Part shown: positions 37,007 to 46,060 of the stretch, piece by piece
How positions within the stretch are numbered: position 1 is the stretch's first letter
How the letters are laid out: each line of letters begins with the position of its first letter
DNA from: an uncultured SAR86 cluster bacterium
GTDB lineage: Bacteria; Pseudomonadota; Gammaproteobacteria; Magnimaribacterales; AG-339-G14
Length of the DNA: 58,341 nucleotides
NCBI GenBank assembly: GCA_902624765.1
Contig: CACNYO010000004.1
Span: 1 to 58,341 of the forward strand
Reading direction: 5' to 3'
The notes under the pieces: generated by a model
The model's input: the letters and a program-made list of their open reading frames with translations, nothing else
The model's database searches: none
Told to the model about the DNA's origin: nothing
Program-made: the position numbers and the translations under genes

Positions 37007-39267
37007 TGTTAGAAAAGAATTTAGAAAATTGTCTTAACAATGCATTTAAGAAAGCGCATAGTTCCAATCATGAATTTGTTACAACAGAGCACTTATTATT
37101 TTGTCTTTTAGATAATAATGAAGCTCTTAAATTACTATCTGCTTGTAATGTTGATATCGAAAAATTAACTTTAGAATTAGATAAATTTTTAAAGGACTCT
37201 ATTCCTGAAAACACAGATTCAAATAAAGATGTTCAAGCTACCCTGAGCTTTCAAAGGGTAATACAAAGAGCAGTGTTTCATGTTCAAAGCACAAAAGGTG
37301 CAGAAGTTACAGGAGCTAACATAATTGTAGCCTTGTTCAGTGAAAAGGAGTCTTACAGCGTTTATTTGTTAAAACAACAAGGTATGACGAGGTTAGATGC
37401 CGTTTCCTACCTCAGTCATGGAGAGGATGAAGAGACTGAAGATTTAGAGCTAGACTATCAGAGTGAGGATGGAGAGGAATCTGAACAAAATGCATTAATC
37501 AAATATGCTACAAATTTAAATCAGGAAGCAGCTGATGGAAACATAGATCCACTGATTGGCAGGTCTAATGAGCTAGAGAGAATTACTCAAATAATTTCAA
37601 GAAGAAGCAAAAATAATCCGCTTTTAGTCGGAGAATCCGGTGTTGGAAAAACAGCTGTTGTGGAGGGCCTTGCAAAAAATATTGTTGAAGGAAATGTCCC
37701 TGAAGTGCTTAAAGACCGTCAGATTTTTTCTCTAGATATGGGAACACTTCTTGCAGGGACAAAATACAGAGGAGACTTTGAAAAAAGATTAAAGTCTATT
37801 CTTAAAGAACTTAAAAAAATTGATGGTTCAATCTTATTCATAGATGAGATACATACTGTTATTGGAGCGGGTGCAACATCTGGAGGCGTAATGGATGCTT
37901 CGAATTTGTTAAAACCTACCTTGGGTAAAGGAAGTTTTACTTTGGTTGGATCAACTACTTATACTGAATATAGAAATATTTTTGAGAAGGATAGAGCATT
38001 ATCAAGAAGATTTCAGAAAGTGGATATTGAAGAGCCATCGCAGGAAGAAACTTTAAAAATTCTTGAGGGTTTAAAATCAAAATTTGAAGATCATCATGAC
38101 CTTAAGTATTCAAAAGAAGCTTTAAAATCGGCAGTTGAATTATCCTCAAAACACATAAATGACAAGTTCCTCCCTGACAAAGCTATAGATGTAGTCGATG
38201 AAGCTGGTGCAAGGTTAAGACTTTTAAAAAATAATAGAAGGAAAACTGTTTCTGAGCTGGATATTCAAAAAGTTATTTCATTGATGGCTAGAATACCGGA
38301 GAAGAGCGTCTCTAAAGATGACAAGGTTTCTTTAGGTAAACTCGAAGAAAACCTTAAGAGAGTCATTTTTGGCCAAGATGATGCTATAGAAAAATTAGTC
38401 AGCTCAATAGTCATGTCTAGGGCAGGGTTAGGTAACGATGAAAAGCCAATCGGAAGTTTTCTATTTGCAGGGCCAACAGGCGTTGGAAAAACAGAATTAT
38501 CAAGACAATTATCTTTGTCTATGGGCGTAGAACTAATTAGATTCGATATGTCTGAATATATGGAGCGACACACTGTTTCAAGATTAATTGGAGCACCTCC
38601 AGGTTATGTTGGTTATGATCAAGGCGGTTTATTGACTGAAGCAGCTGTAAAAAATCCGCATTCAGTAATTTTGCTAGATGAGATTGAAAAAGCACATCCT
38701 GAAGTTTTTAATGTCTTGCTTCAAGTGATGGATCACGGCACATTGACAGACAATAACGGTAGGGTGGCTAGCTTTAAAAATGTTGTTCTTATTATGACAA
38801 CTAATTCGGGTGCACAAGAAATGGCTAGAAATTCTATGGGATTTCAAAAACAAGATAATTCATCAGATGGTGCTGAAGTTATTAAAAAAGCTTTCTCTCC
38901 AGAATTCAGAAATAGACTAGATGCAATAGTTCAATTTGATTCTTTACCTGCAGAAGTAATTCTTACTATTGTGGATAAATTTTTAACTGAAGTGCAGGCA
39001 CAACTTGATGAAAAACAAGTTACTTTAGAAGTGGATGACGAAGCTAGATCTTGGCTTTCAAAAGAGGGATATGATGAAAAAATGGGTGCAAGACCTATGT
39101 ATAGGATAATTCAAGATAAAATCAAGAAACCTTTAGCTGAGGAATTAATTTTCGGTGAACTTTCAAAAAATGGCGGTAGCGTGATCGTTACAGTTGAAGA
39201 AGATGAACTAAAAATAAATCTTAAATCTAGTCCAGAAAAAGAAGAAAAGAAAAAAGAGAAGGTCTAA
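37006..39267 (+). CDS. clpA: ATP-dependent Clp protease ATPase subunit ClpA
   Basis: AAA+ unfoldase of 753 residues. The N-domain ([10 protein letters not shown]) is followed by two ATPase modules. D1 has Walker [14 protein letters not shown] and Walker [14 protein letters not shown]2 has Walker [31 protein letters not shown] and the sensor-2 region [21 protein letters not shown] chose the ATG at 37006 that overlaps the clpS stop rather than the TTG just before it. It ends exactly where the convergent infA gene ends. clpP is not in the window. Confidence 0.95.
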   Translation: MLEKNLENCLNNAFKKAHSSNHEFVTTEHLLFCLLDNNEALKLLSACNVDIEKLTLELDKFLKDSIPENTDSNKDVQATLSFQRVIQRAVFHVQSTKGAEVTGANIIVALFSEKESYSVYLLKQQGMTRLDAVSYLSHGEDEETEDLELDYQSEDGEESEQNALIKYATNLNQEAADGNIDPLIGRSNELERITQIISRRSKNNPLLVGESGVGKTAVVEGLAKNIVEGNVPEVLKDRQIFSLDMGTLLAGTKYRGDFEKRLKSILKELKKIDGSILFIDEIHTVIGAGATSGGVMDASNLLKPTLGKGSFTLVGSTTYTEYRNIFEKDRALSRRFQKVDIEEPSQEETLKILEGLKSKFEDHHDLKYSKEALKSAVELSSKHINDKFLPDKAIDVVDEAGARLRLLKNNRRKTVSELDIQKVISLMARIPEKSVSKDDKVSLGKLEENLKRVIFGQDDAIEKLVSSIVMSRAGLGNDEKPIGSFLFAGPTGVGKTELSRQLSLSMGVELIRFDMSEYMERHTVSRLIGAPPGYVGYDQGGLLTEAAVKNPHSVILLDEIEKAHPEVFNVLLQVMDHGTLTDNNGRVASFKNVVLIMTTNSGAQEMARNSMGFQKQDNSSDGAEVIKKAFSPEFRNRLDAIVQFDSLPAEVILTIVDKFLTEVQAQLDEKQVTLEVDDEARSWLSKEGYDEKMGARPMYRIIQDKIKKPLAEELIFGELSKNGGSVIVTVEEDELKINLKSSPEKEEKKKEKV

Positions 39268-39486
39268 TTATTTTCCTCTGTATGTAATCCTGCCTTTACT
39301 TAAATCATAAGGCGTCATTTCAACTTTAACCTTATCCCCAGTAAGAATTCTGATGTAGTTTTTTCTCATTTTTCCTGAAATATGAGCTGTTATCACATGA
39401 TCATTTTCAAGCTTTACTTTAAATGTGGTATTTGGCATGGTGTCAATAACTTCACCTTCCATTTCAATTAAATCTTCTTTTGCCAT
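39268..39486 (-). CDS. infA: Translation initiation factor IF-1
   Basis: OB-fold initiation factor of 72 residues, the normal size. It begins [20 protein letters not shown] and contains [19 protein letters not shown] and [14 protein letters not shown]. It is convergent with clpA with zero intervening bases, so the two messages must terminate inside each other's coding DNA or beyond. Confidence 0.97.
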   Translation of the reverse strand: MAKEDLIEMEGEVIDTMPNTTFKVKLENDHVITAHISGKMRKNYIRILTGDKVKVEMTPYDLSKGRITYRGK

Positions 39487-39517
39487 AAAATAAGTCTGTG
39501 TATGACTATTATGCCAG

Positions 39518-39625
39518 ATGAAAAAGGAAGATAAAAAGTTTCATCTTTGGACGTTACTCTCTTCGCTAGGTGTGATTATTATTCTCTTAGCAGTAGTTAG
39601 TTACTATATTGATCTAATTTACTGA
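39518..39625 (+). CDS. Possible 35-residue single-helix membrane protein
   Basis: A short reading frame opening with [18 protein letters not shown], followed by a strongly hydrophobic segment (about residues 14-35) and no further tail. A basic N terminus and one helix are typical of small membrane proteins. Its stop is separated from the DUF2805 ATG by one base, suggesting co-transcription. No clear ribosome site is visible and no family is recognised. Confidence 0.4.
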   Translation: MKKEDKKFHLWTLLSSLGVIIILLAVVSYYIDLIY

Positions 39626-39626
39626 A

Positions 39627-39881
39627 ATGAAAAATCTTAGTGACTCAGACATTTCTAGGGTTATTGAAATGGCCTGGGAGGATAGAACACCTTTTGATGC
39701 AATTGAAGCTCAGTTTTCTCTAAAAGAACAAGAAGTTATAGAGATTATGAGACGAGAAATGAAAGAAAGCAGTTTCAAGATGTGGAGAAAAAGAGTCAAC
39801 GGTAAAAATACGAAGCATTTATCAAAACGTTCTTTTTCTGTAGGAAGGCACAGAGCAAAAATCCAAGGCAAGCCAAGGTAG
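39627..39881 (+). CDS. DUF2805 / TIGR03643 family protein
   Basis: Small basic protein of 84 residues that matches the TIGR03643 family: MAWEDRTPFDAIEAQF, IMRREMKESSFKMWRKRV and a basic C terminus ending HRAKIQGKPR. The N-terminal half looks helix-turn-helix-like, so nucleic-acid binding is plausible but unproven. It abuts the convergent TetR gene without spacing. Confidence 0.8.
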   Translation: MKNLSDSDISRVIEMAWEDRTPFDAIEAQFSLKEQEVIEIMRREMKESSFKMWRKRVNGKNTKHLSKRSFSVGRHRAKIQGKPR

Positions 39882-40469
39882 TTAAAAATAATTTTTTAAA
39901 TTTTTAAATAAAATAATCTTAATTTCTTTATTTGTTCTTTTAGATATCCCAACAAGTCTTTGCCAAAAAGGAAATGAGAGAGTGTTCAATATAAATTCTT
40001 TTTCTTCCCACTTTTGATTTTTTATTTCAGGAAGAAATTCAAATATATAATTGCTACTTCTTTTATTCCACTCAACGATATTCATCCTTACATCCTTTGA
40101 ATACCATAAATTTTTAACAGTCCAATGATTTACATACTGATATTTTTCATATGTATTGCATGTAAATTCAATAAGTAATTTCAACCTTGAAATAACATCA
40201 ATACTCAAATTAATTTTTGGTTTGGATGATTCAAAGTCCTTCAAAAGCTTATTATGCATTCCGATAATTAAAGAATTCTTATCTTTAAAATGACGGAATA
40301 TAGTACGAGTTCCGATTTTTGCTTCCTTGGCAATTAATTCGTGAGTGATGTTTAAAATACCCTCATTAAGAAGAGAAAATGCGGTGTCTATGATTAATTC
40401 AGACGTTTCTTTGCTTCTTTTTTTTCTACCGTCTATAGATATAACTTCCATATAATTATCTTTTGACAT
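39882..40469 (-). CDS. TetR family transcriptional regulator
   Basis: Regulator of 195 residues. The helix-turn-helix lies at about residues 38-60 (ITHELIAKEAKIGTRTIFRHF), preceded by the usual first helix with RSKETSELIIDTAFSLL. The C-terminal ligand domain has no assignable specificity. It diverges from the GST-NMO-dehalogenase operon, and its start codon overlaps the -35 of that operon's predicted promoter. Autoregulation and control of the neighbour operon are therefore likely. Confidence 0.85.
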   Translation of the reverse strand: MSKDNYMEVISIDGRKKRSKETSELIIDTAFSLLNEGILNITHELIAKEAKIGTRTIFRHFKDKNSLIIGMHNKLLKDFESSKPKINLSIDVISRLKLLIEFTCNTYEKYQYVNHWTVKNLWYSKDVRMNIVEWNKRSSNYIFEFLPEIKNQKWEEKEFILNTLSFPFWQRLVGISKRTNKEIKIILFKNLKNYF

Positions 40470-40489
40470 GATCTATGACATATTATAAA
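40463..40489 (+). promoter_or_regulatory. Predicted promoter of the dehalogenase/NMO operon
   Basis: A perfect -35 hexamer TTGACA (40463-40468) is followed after 15 bases by TATAAA (40484-40489), or after 17 bases by TAAATT. The repeated GACAT at 40465-40469 and 40477-40481, spaced 12 bases apart, could be part of a TetR-family operator. The start codon of the divergent regulator is inside this site. A transcript starting near 40496 would fit the ATG at 40511. Confidence 0.45.
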
Positions 40490-40510
40490 TTTTTAGAAAG
40501 ATTAACTCAA

Positions 40511-41548
40511 ATGACCGAATCATCCATTAAATTAATAGGTAATCCAGCATCGCCTTACACAAGGAAGATGATTGCATATTTACGATATAAAAGGATTCCA
40601 CATCAGGTTATTTGGGGAGAGGTACCCAGTGTACTAAAAACAATGAATATTGATCCACCAAAACCGATTTTATTACCTGTTTTTCTTCTTCCTAGAGATG
40701 GTCAATTAACTGCGGTAACTGATTCAACACCACTTATTGAAGAATTTGAAATTTCTTATCCAGATAGATCTGTATACCCTCAAGATCCATCTTTAAGATT
40801 TATTAATTATGTCCTCGAAGACTTTGGAGATGAATGGTGTACAAAATATATGTTTCACTATCGATGGCATTACACTGAGGATGCTGACAATGCGGGAACA
40901 CTCTTACCTTTGGGGATTATGAATAATATTTCCGATGATGAGCTTGCATTTTTCAAAGACCATTTTGCAAAAAGACAAATAGATAGATTATGGGTTGTTG
41001 GATCTAATGATGAAACCGCTCCCTTTATTGATCAAAGTTATAAATCGTTTCTTGAGATTTTAGAAAATCATTTAAAAATTCAACCTTATTTATTGGGTCC
41101 AACTCCATCGTCATGTGATTTCGCTGTATACGGACAACTTACTCAACTTGTGGGATTTGATCCAACGCCTCGTAAAATCGCTCATGAATTAGCTCCTAGG
41201 GTAATTGGATGGGTTAGATCACTTGAAGATAGAAGCGGTCTTGAAGTTAAAGAAAGTAAGTTAACACTTTCAGATCTTCCTCAGACAATTCATGACTTAT
41301 TCAAAGAGATGAGTACTTCCTATGTGCCAACGATGATAGCAAATAAAAAAGCAATTGAAGAGGGTGATGATGAATGGGAAATTGATTTAGATAAAGGTAA
41401 ATGGAAACAAAAATCTTTTCCGTATCAAGCAAAATGCTTAACATGGATTAAAGAAGAATATGAGAAACTAGATACTGATAAAAAAGATGAAGTTTTTTCT
41501 TTTTTACAATTAAATCATTGCGAATCATTGGTGGCATCAAATGAATAG
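40511..41548 (+). CDS. Glutathione S-transferase-like protein
   Basis: Protein of 345 residues with an N-terminal thioredoxin-like GST domain (IKLIGNPASPYTRKMIAYLR) and a long helical C-terminal part. The latter contains PYLLGPTPSSCDFAVYGQL, the usual GST C-domain signature area. It is longer than normal GSTs (about 220). An in-frame ATG at 40475 lies upstream of the predicted transcript start, so I prefer 40511. It overlaps the first nitronate monooxygenase by 8 bases and heads the operon. Conjugation or dehalogenation using a thiol is possible but unproven. Confidence 0.75.
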   Translation: MTESSIKLIGNPASPYTRKMIAYLRYKRIPHQVIWGEVPSVLKTMNIDPPKPILLPVFLLPRDGQLTAVTDSTPLIEEFEISYPDRSVYPQDPSLRFINYVLEDFGDEWCTKYMFHYRWHYTEDADNAGTLLPLGIMNNISDDELAFFKDHFAKRQIDRLWVVGSNDETAPFIDQSYKSFLEILENHLKIQPYLLGPTPSSCDFAVYGQLTQLVGFDPTPRKIAHELAPRVIGWVRSLEDRSGLEVKESKLTLSDLPQTIHDLFKEMSTSYVPTMIANKKAIEEGDDEWEIDLDKGKWKQKSFPYQAKCLTWIKEEYEKLDTDKKDEVFSFLQLNHCESLVASNE

Positions 41549-42464
41549 AATTACAGAAATGTTGGGTTGTAAATATCCAATAATACAAGCTCCTATGGGA
41601 TGGATAGCAAGAAGCAACCTCGCATCAGCTGTATCTAATGCTGGTGCATTTGGCATTATTGAAACTTCATCTGGAGAAGTAGATCAATGCAAGGAAGAAA
41701 TTAAAAAAATGGCTACATTAACCAACAGTCCCTTTGGGGTTAATTTGCCTATTTTATTTTTATCTGACGAGAGCATGCTAGATGTTGTTATAGGTGAAAA
41801 TGTTAAATTTGTTACTACCTCTGCTGGAGATCCAGCTAAATATATACATAAATTGAAAGAGGCAGATATCAAGGTTTTTCATGCTGTACCAAGCCTTGCA
41901 GGAGCCATGAAAGCGGTTGATGCAGGAGTTGATGGTTTGGTTGTAGAGGGGACAGAAGGGGGCGGTTTTAAAAATCCCGAGGAAGTTGGACTTCATGTAT
42001 TAATTCAATCAATCAAGAAGCATACTGATCTACCTATTGTTGCAGCTGGAGGCATTGTAGACGGTAGAGGAATGGCAGCTGCTTTTGCTGCCGGTGCAGA
42101 AGGCATTCAAATGGGTACAAGATTTGTATCATCCTTAGAAAGCCCAGTTCATGATAATTATAAAAACGCGATCATAAATGGTAATGAACAAGGCACATAT
42201 ATTCTTAATAAAAAAGCTAAACCCTGCATAAGAGCATTGAAAACTGATTTTACAGATAAAATTTACGACGATGGTCTAATGGACATGAGTGCGATGTCTG
42301 GAATTAAGAATCTATACTTTGATGGCGATATGAATGCTGCACCTGCATTGGCAGGTCAATCTATAGGATTAATAGAAGAAATAAAACCAGTAGAAACAAT
42401 TATTAATGAGACGATTACAGAGTTTAATGAAATTTGTGATTCTATGGCTTCTATAAAGTTCTAA
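41541..42464 (+). CDS. Nitronate monooxygenase-type flavoprotein (copy 1)
   Basis: FMN-dependent TIM-barrel protein of 307 residues. The FMN and substrate blocks are PIIQAPMGWIARSNLASAVS, GVDGLVVEGTEGGG, VAAGGIVDGRGMAAAFAAGA and GIQMGTRFVSS, as in the nitronate monooxygenase (2-nitropropane dioxygenase) family. Enoyl reductase FabK shares this fold, but the operon context favours oxidative catabolism. It overlaps the GST gene by 8 bases and has a sister gene 2.6 kb downstream. Confidence 0.85.
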   Translation: MNRITEMLGCKYPIIQAPMGWIARSNLASAVSNAGAFGIIETSSGEVDQCKEEIKKMATLTNSPFGVNLPILFLSDESMLDVVIGENVKFVTTSAGDPAKYIHKLKEADIKVFHAVPSLAGAMKAVDAGVDGLVVEGTEGGGFKNPEEVGLHVLIQSIKKHTDLPIVAAGGIVDGRGMAAAFAAGAEGIQMGTRFVSSLESPVHDNYKNAIINGNEQGTYILNKKAKPCIRALKTDFTDKIYDDGLMDMSAMSGIKNLYFDGDMNAAPALAGQSIGLIEEIKPVETIINETITEFNEICDSMASIKF

Positions 42465-42467
42465 AAG

Positions 42468-43550
42468 ATGAAAATTTTAAGGACTCCGGATAGTAGATTT
42501 AAAAACATAAAAGACTTTCCATATGAACCTAATTACACCGTCATAAAGACTCATGACGATTCTGATCTGAGAATACATCATTTAGATGAGGGTCCAAAGG
42601 ATGGTCCAATTCTTTTAGTGATGCACGGTCAGCCTGTATGGAGTTATTTGTACTCAAGGATGATTCCCTATCTTACTAACGCTGGAATTAGAGTCATTGC
42701 TCCTGATTTACCTGGCTATGGTAAATCAGATAAACCTGCATCAAGAGAAGACTATTCTTATCAACGACAAGTAGATTGGATGACTGATTGGATAAAAGCT
42801 AATAATTTAAATAATCTCACTTTTTTTGGCCAGGATTGGGGAGGACTTATCGGATTAAGGGTAGTTGCTAACCAACCAAATAGATTTCTTAAAGTAGCCA
42901 TGGGGAATACAGGTTTACCGTATAACCCTGATGTACCTCAAGACGTCATAGATAAAATCAAGGATTTTAGAAATAGTGATATAAAACTTAATCCAATATC
43001 TATGCAAAGAGAAATTAGAAAAATGGATGGTAAAAATATTTCAGGTAGCGATTCATCACATCATCCAGCTTTAAGTTTTATGTATTGGCAGAAACTATGC
43101 TGGGATACCAAAGATCTCCCTATTGGATTTATGATGTCGAGCATGATGGAAAAAAATTCACGCATTAAATTTTTAATTTATTTTATATTTCTTAGACTTG
43201 GCTTAAGAAAACTATTTCCCTTTAAATCAAATCTTGATGAAGCCTATGAAGCACCTTTCCCTGATCCATCCTATAAAATGGGTCCTAGAGCTATGCCTAG
43301 TCATGTACCGATGATTCCTGATCAATCATTAGAAGCGCAAAAGAAAGCAAGAGAATTTTATAAAAGTTGGCAGAAACCTTTTTTAAGTGTCTTTGCTGGC
43401 GATGATCCAGTTACTAATGGAGCTGAAAAAGATGTTTTAAAAATGTGTCCTAATGCAAAAAGTGCACCGAATATAGGAGGAGGGCATTTTTTTCAGTGGA
43501 CTAAAGCAAAAAAACTATCAAATATTCTCATTGATTTCATAAAAGAGTAA
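42468..43550 (+). CDS. Haloalkane dehalogenase, DhlA-type (HLD-I)
   Basis: Alpha/beta hydrolase of 360 residues. The nucleophile and halide-binding Trp are Asp123-Trp124 in GQDWGG, the acid is in FAGDDP, and the base His is in GGGHFFQW. The N terminus RTPDSRF and the cap block EAYEAPFPDPSY match the DhlA subfamily. Where DhlA has Glu56 (HGEPTWSYLY), this protein has Gln55 (HGQPVWSYLY). It is longer than DhlA (310), with extra residues in the cap region. It likely hydrolyses a haloalkane or related ester-free substrate in the cytoplasm. Epoxide hydrolase is the main alternative. Confidence 0.82.
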   Translation: MKILRTPDSRFKNIKDFPYEPNYTVIKTHDDSDLRIHHLDEGPKDGPILLVMHGQPVWSYLYSRMIPYLTNAGIRVIAPDLPGYGKSDKPASREDYSYQRQVDWMTDWIKANNLNNLTFFGQDWGGLIGLRVVANQPNRFLKVAMGNTGLPYNPDVPQDVIDKIKDFRNSDIKLNPISMQREIRKMDGKNISGSDSSHHPALSFMYWQKLCWDTKDLPIGFMMSSMMEKNSRIKFLIYFIFLRLGLRKLFPFKSNLDEAYEAPFPDPSYKMGPRAMPSHVPMIPDQSLEAQKKAREFYKSWQKPFLSVFAGDDPVTNGAEKDVLKMCPNAKSAPNIGGGHFFQWTKAKKLSNILIDFIKE

Positions 43551-43556
43551 TAACTC

Positions 43557-44018
43557 ATGTTTGCTATGTTGTTTCCCAAGATTGCTGATAATAATTATCT
43601 TGGTTCTAGATTGGTGGTTTATATTTTTACTCCATTTCTTTTATTGATGACCTGGAGATCGATTATTCATCTCTTCTATGTAGAATTTGGTCTGCACAAC
43701 ATAGCAAATATTATTGTGATAGAGGGCTCTCCTGATCCAATGCCAGTTATCTATGCATTTTCTTCGCTATGGGGATTAATTCAATTATTATTTTGTGCTT
43801 TTTCTTGGGTGATTCTTTTCAGATATAAATCTCTCTTACCTTTAACTATTTTAGTTTTTTTAATTGAATGGTCAGTAAGAGTTATAAATGCTCCAAATTC
43901 TCCTCTTAATTTAGCTGAATATAAAACCGGAACAACTCTGGGAATTGAATCCGCTCCTTTTGTTACTGCTTTCTTATTAATTTTATTTATTGCTTCACTT
44001 TTAAAAGGGAAATCTTGA
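43557..44018 (+). CDS. Four-helix membrane protein of unknown function
   Basis: Protein of 153 residues with about four hydrophobic segments (near 20-38, 65-90, 97-112, 130-150). A polar loop between the first two contains VIEGSPDPMP. I recognise no family. It is embedded in the operon between the dehalogenase (6 bases upstream) and the metallo-beta-lactamase-fold gene (1 base downstream), so a role in uptake, export or membrane anchoring of that pathway is possible. Confidence 0.75.
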   Translation: MFAMLFPKIADNNYLGSRLVVYIFTPFLLLMTWRSIIHLFYVEFGLHNIANIIVIEGSPDPMPVIYAFSSLWGLIQLLFCAFSWVILFRYKSLLPLTILVFLIEWSVRVINAPNSPLNLAEYKTGTTLGIESAPFVTAFLLILFIASLLKGKS

Positions 44019-44019
44019 T

Positions 44020-45081
44020 ATGAAAAAAATTATTACCTATCTAATTTTGGTTATTTTTATAATCGCTGGAATATTATTTTTCCTAACTAGAGTACCGGCC
44101 GTACAAGATGCATTATTTCAACGACTTGCTCAAAGCTTAATAAACACCGCACCAAATATTTTTCCAGAAGAAGATTCTTTAAGTGCTTTGGTGTGCGGTT
44201 CAAAGTCTCCTCTACCACATCCAACTAGAGCAGAGACTTGTGTAATGATAAAAGCTGGAGAGGAAACTTTCATTTTTGATGTTGGAAATAAAAGTATAGA
44301 TAATTTAAGAAATTGGCGTGTTCCTTTGACCCAATTAAATGGTATTTTCATTTCTCATCTTCACTCTGATCATATTGCTGAACTTCCTGAAATACATATG
44401 TGGAATTGGGTAGGAACAGATCGACAGTCTAAATTGAAAGTGTACGGTCCTGAGGGGATAAATCAGGTTCTTAACGGATTCACTGAAGCTTATTCCTTAG
44501 ATTGGAAATATCGTAATGACCATCATGGCGATAAATTTGCTCCTTTAAAAGTAGCAGGTTTTGATGGATACGAAATAACTGACTTTAGCGAGCCTGTTTA
44601 CGAATCTAATGGAATTGTAATTACAGCTTTCTTGGTTGACCACAAACCGATCGATCCTTCATTGTCTTTTAAGATTGAATACAAAGGAAGATCTATCGTT
44701 TTAAGCGGAGATACTGTTTATTCAGAAGCAATCTTAAATAATTCAAAAAATGTTGATGTCTTATTCCACGAGGCCTTTCATAAAGGGACTTTGGATATGA
44801 TGTATAACGCTCTTCCTATGAATTCCTCCTCTAGGATTGCGCTTATAGATATACAAAATTACCATACCAATACTATTGAAGTTGCTAATCTAGCGAAAGA
44901 AGCTAACGTTGGCCATCTTGTTTATTACCATTTGATTCCCGCTCCGAGAACAAATTTAGTTGCAGATATTTTTACTAGAGGAATAGATGATATTCTTTCA
45001 AATTGGACTTTATCTGACGACGGAACAATGGTTATATTACCTGTAGATTCGAAAGAAATTATTATTTCGTCAATTAACTAG
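44020..45081 (+). CDS. Metallo-beta-lactamase-fold hydrolase, membrane-anchored
   Basis: Protein of 353 residues with an N-terminal hydrophobic segment (about residues 4-23), so likely periplasmic or exported. The zinc motif is FISHLHSDHIAELPE (HxHxDH). Further ligands are in LVDHKP, LSGDTVY and VYYHLIP. The order of motifs resembles the RNase Z/arylsulfatase branch of the superfamily. It is followed by the second nitronate monooxygenase after 7 bases. The substrate may be an ester, lactone or sulfate ester, which is inference. Confidence 0.82.
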   Translation: MKKIITYLILVIFIIAGILFFLTRVPAVQDALFQRLAQSLINTAPNIFPEEDSLSALVCGSKSPLPHPTRAETCVMIKAGEETFIFDVGNKSIDNLRNWRVPLTQLNGIFISHLHSDHIAELPEIHMWNWVGTDRQSKLKVYGPEGINQVLNGFTEAYSLDWKYRNDHHGDKFAPLKVAGFDGYEITDFSEPVYESNGIVITAFLVDHKPIDPSLSFKIEYKGRSIVLSGDTVYSEAILNNSKNVDVLFHEAFHKGTLDMMYNALPMNSSSRIALIDIQNYHTNTIEVANLAKEANVGHLVYYHLIPAPRTNLVADIFTRGIDDILSNWTLSDDGTMVILPVDSKEIIISSIN

Positions 45082-45088
45082 GAGAGTT

Positions 45089-46060
45089 ATGAAAACAAAA
45101 ATTACTGAACTTTTTGATATAGAGCATCCAATTATTCAAGGTGGCATGCACTATGTTGGATTTGCTGAATTGGCAGCTGCTGTATCAAATGCTGGTGGCT
45201 TAGGAATAATCACTGGTCTTACTCAAGGTACTCCAGAAAAGTTAGCAAATGAAATAGCTAAATGTAAGGATATGACCGATAAACCTTTTGGTGTGAATTT
45301 AACTTTCTTACCTTCGTTAACTCCACCAGATTATCCAGGCCTTATTAAAGTTATTGTAGAAGGCGGAGTTAAAATAGTAGAAACAGCTGGAAGAAGTCCT
45401 GCCGAATATATGCCTGCCTTAAAAGATGCTGGAATTAAAGTTATTCATAAGTGTACATCTGTAAGACACTCATTGAAGGCTCAAAGCGTTGGATGCGATG
45501 CTATATCTGTTGATGGATTTGAATGTGGAGGTCATCCAGGTGAGGATGATATTCCTAACTTTATTTTGTTACCAAGAGCAGCAGATGAATTAGAAATTCC
45601 TTTTGTTGCCTCTGGGGGAATGGCTGATGCCCGAAGTTTAGTCGCGGCTATGGCTCTAGGGGCTGAGGGTATGAATATGGGAACAAGATTCATAGCAACT
45701 GAAGAAGCTCCAGTTCATGAAAACGTCAAAAAAGCTATTGTAAATGCCTCTGAATTAGATACAAGATTAATTATGCGATCTCTTACAAATACTGAGAGGG
45801 TATTGGCAAATCCTGCGGTTGATAGATTAATGGAAAAAGAAAAAGCCCTTGGAGAAAAGCTTACATTCTCTGATATTGTTGACGAAGTTGCAGGTGTCTA
45901 TCCTACGATTATGTTGGATGGTGATATGGATGCTGGAGCTTGGTCTTGCGGTATGGTTGCAGGTCTGGTTTATGATATTCCAAGTGTAAAAGAACTTATC
46001 GATAGGATAGTGAATGAAGCTGAAAAAATCATTCAATCAAAACTAAAACAAGCTGTTTGA
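45089..46060 (+). CDS. Nitronate monooxygenase-type flavoprotein (copy 2)
   Basis: FMN TIM-barrel protein of 323 residues. Landmarks are IEHPIIQGGMHYVGFAELA, GCDAISVDGFECGGHPG, VASGGMADARSLVAAMALGA and GMNMGTRFIAT. These align with copy 1 but the proteins are clearly diverged, so they probably have different substrates or partners. An AGGAGAG ribosome site precedes the ATG. The next gene overlaps by one base. Confidence 0.86.
   Translation: MKTKITELFDIEHPIIQGGMHYVGFAELAAAVSNAGGLGIITGLTQGTPEKLANEIAKCKDMTDKPFGVNLTFLPSLTPPDYPGLIKVIVEGGVKIVETAGRSPAEYMPALKDAGIKVIHKCTSVRHSLKAQSVGCDAISVDGFECGGHPGEDDIPNFILLPRAADELEIPFVASGGMADARSLVAAMALGAEGMNMGTRFIATEEAPVHENVKKAIVNASELDTRLIMRSLTNTERVLANPAVDRLMEKEKALGEKLTFSDIVDEVAGVYPTIMLDGDMDAGAWSCGMVAGLVYDIPSVKELIDRIVNEAEKIIQSKLKQAV

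Noticed and set aside
40475-40510. Earlier in-frame start for the GST-like gene
   Set aside because: It sits between the predicted -35 and -10 elements, and the GST fold begins after the later ATG.
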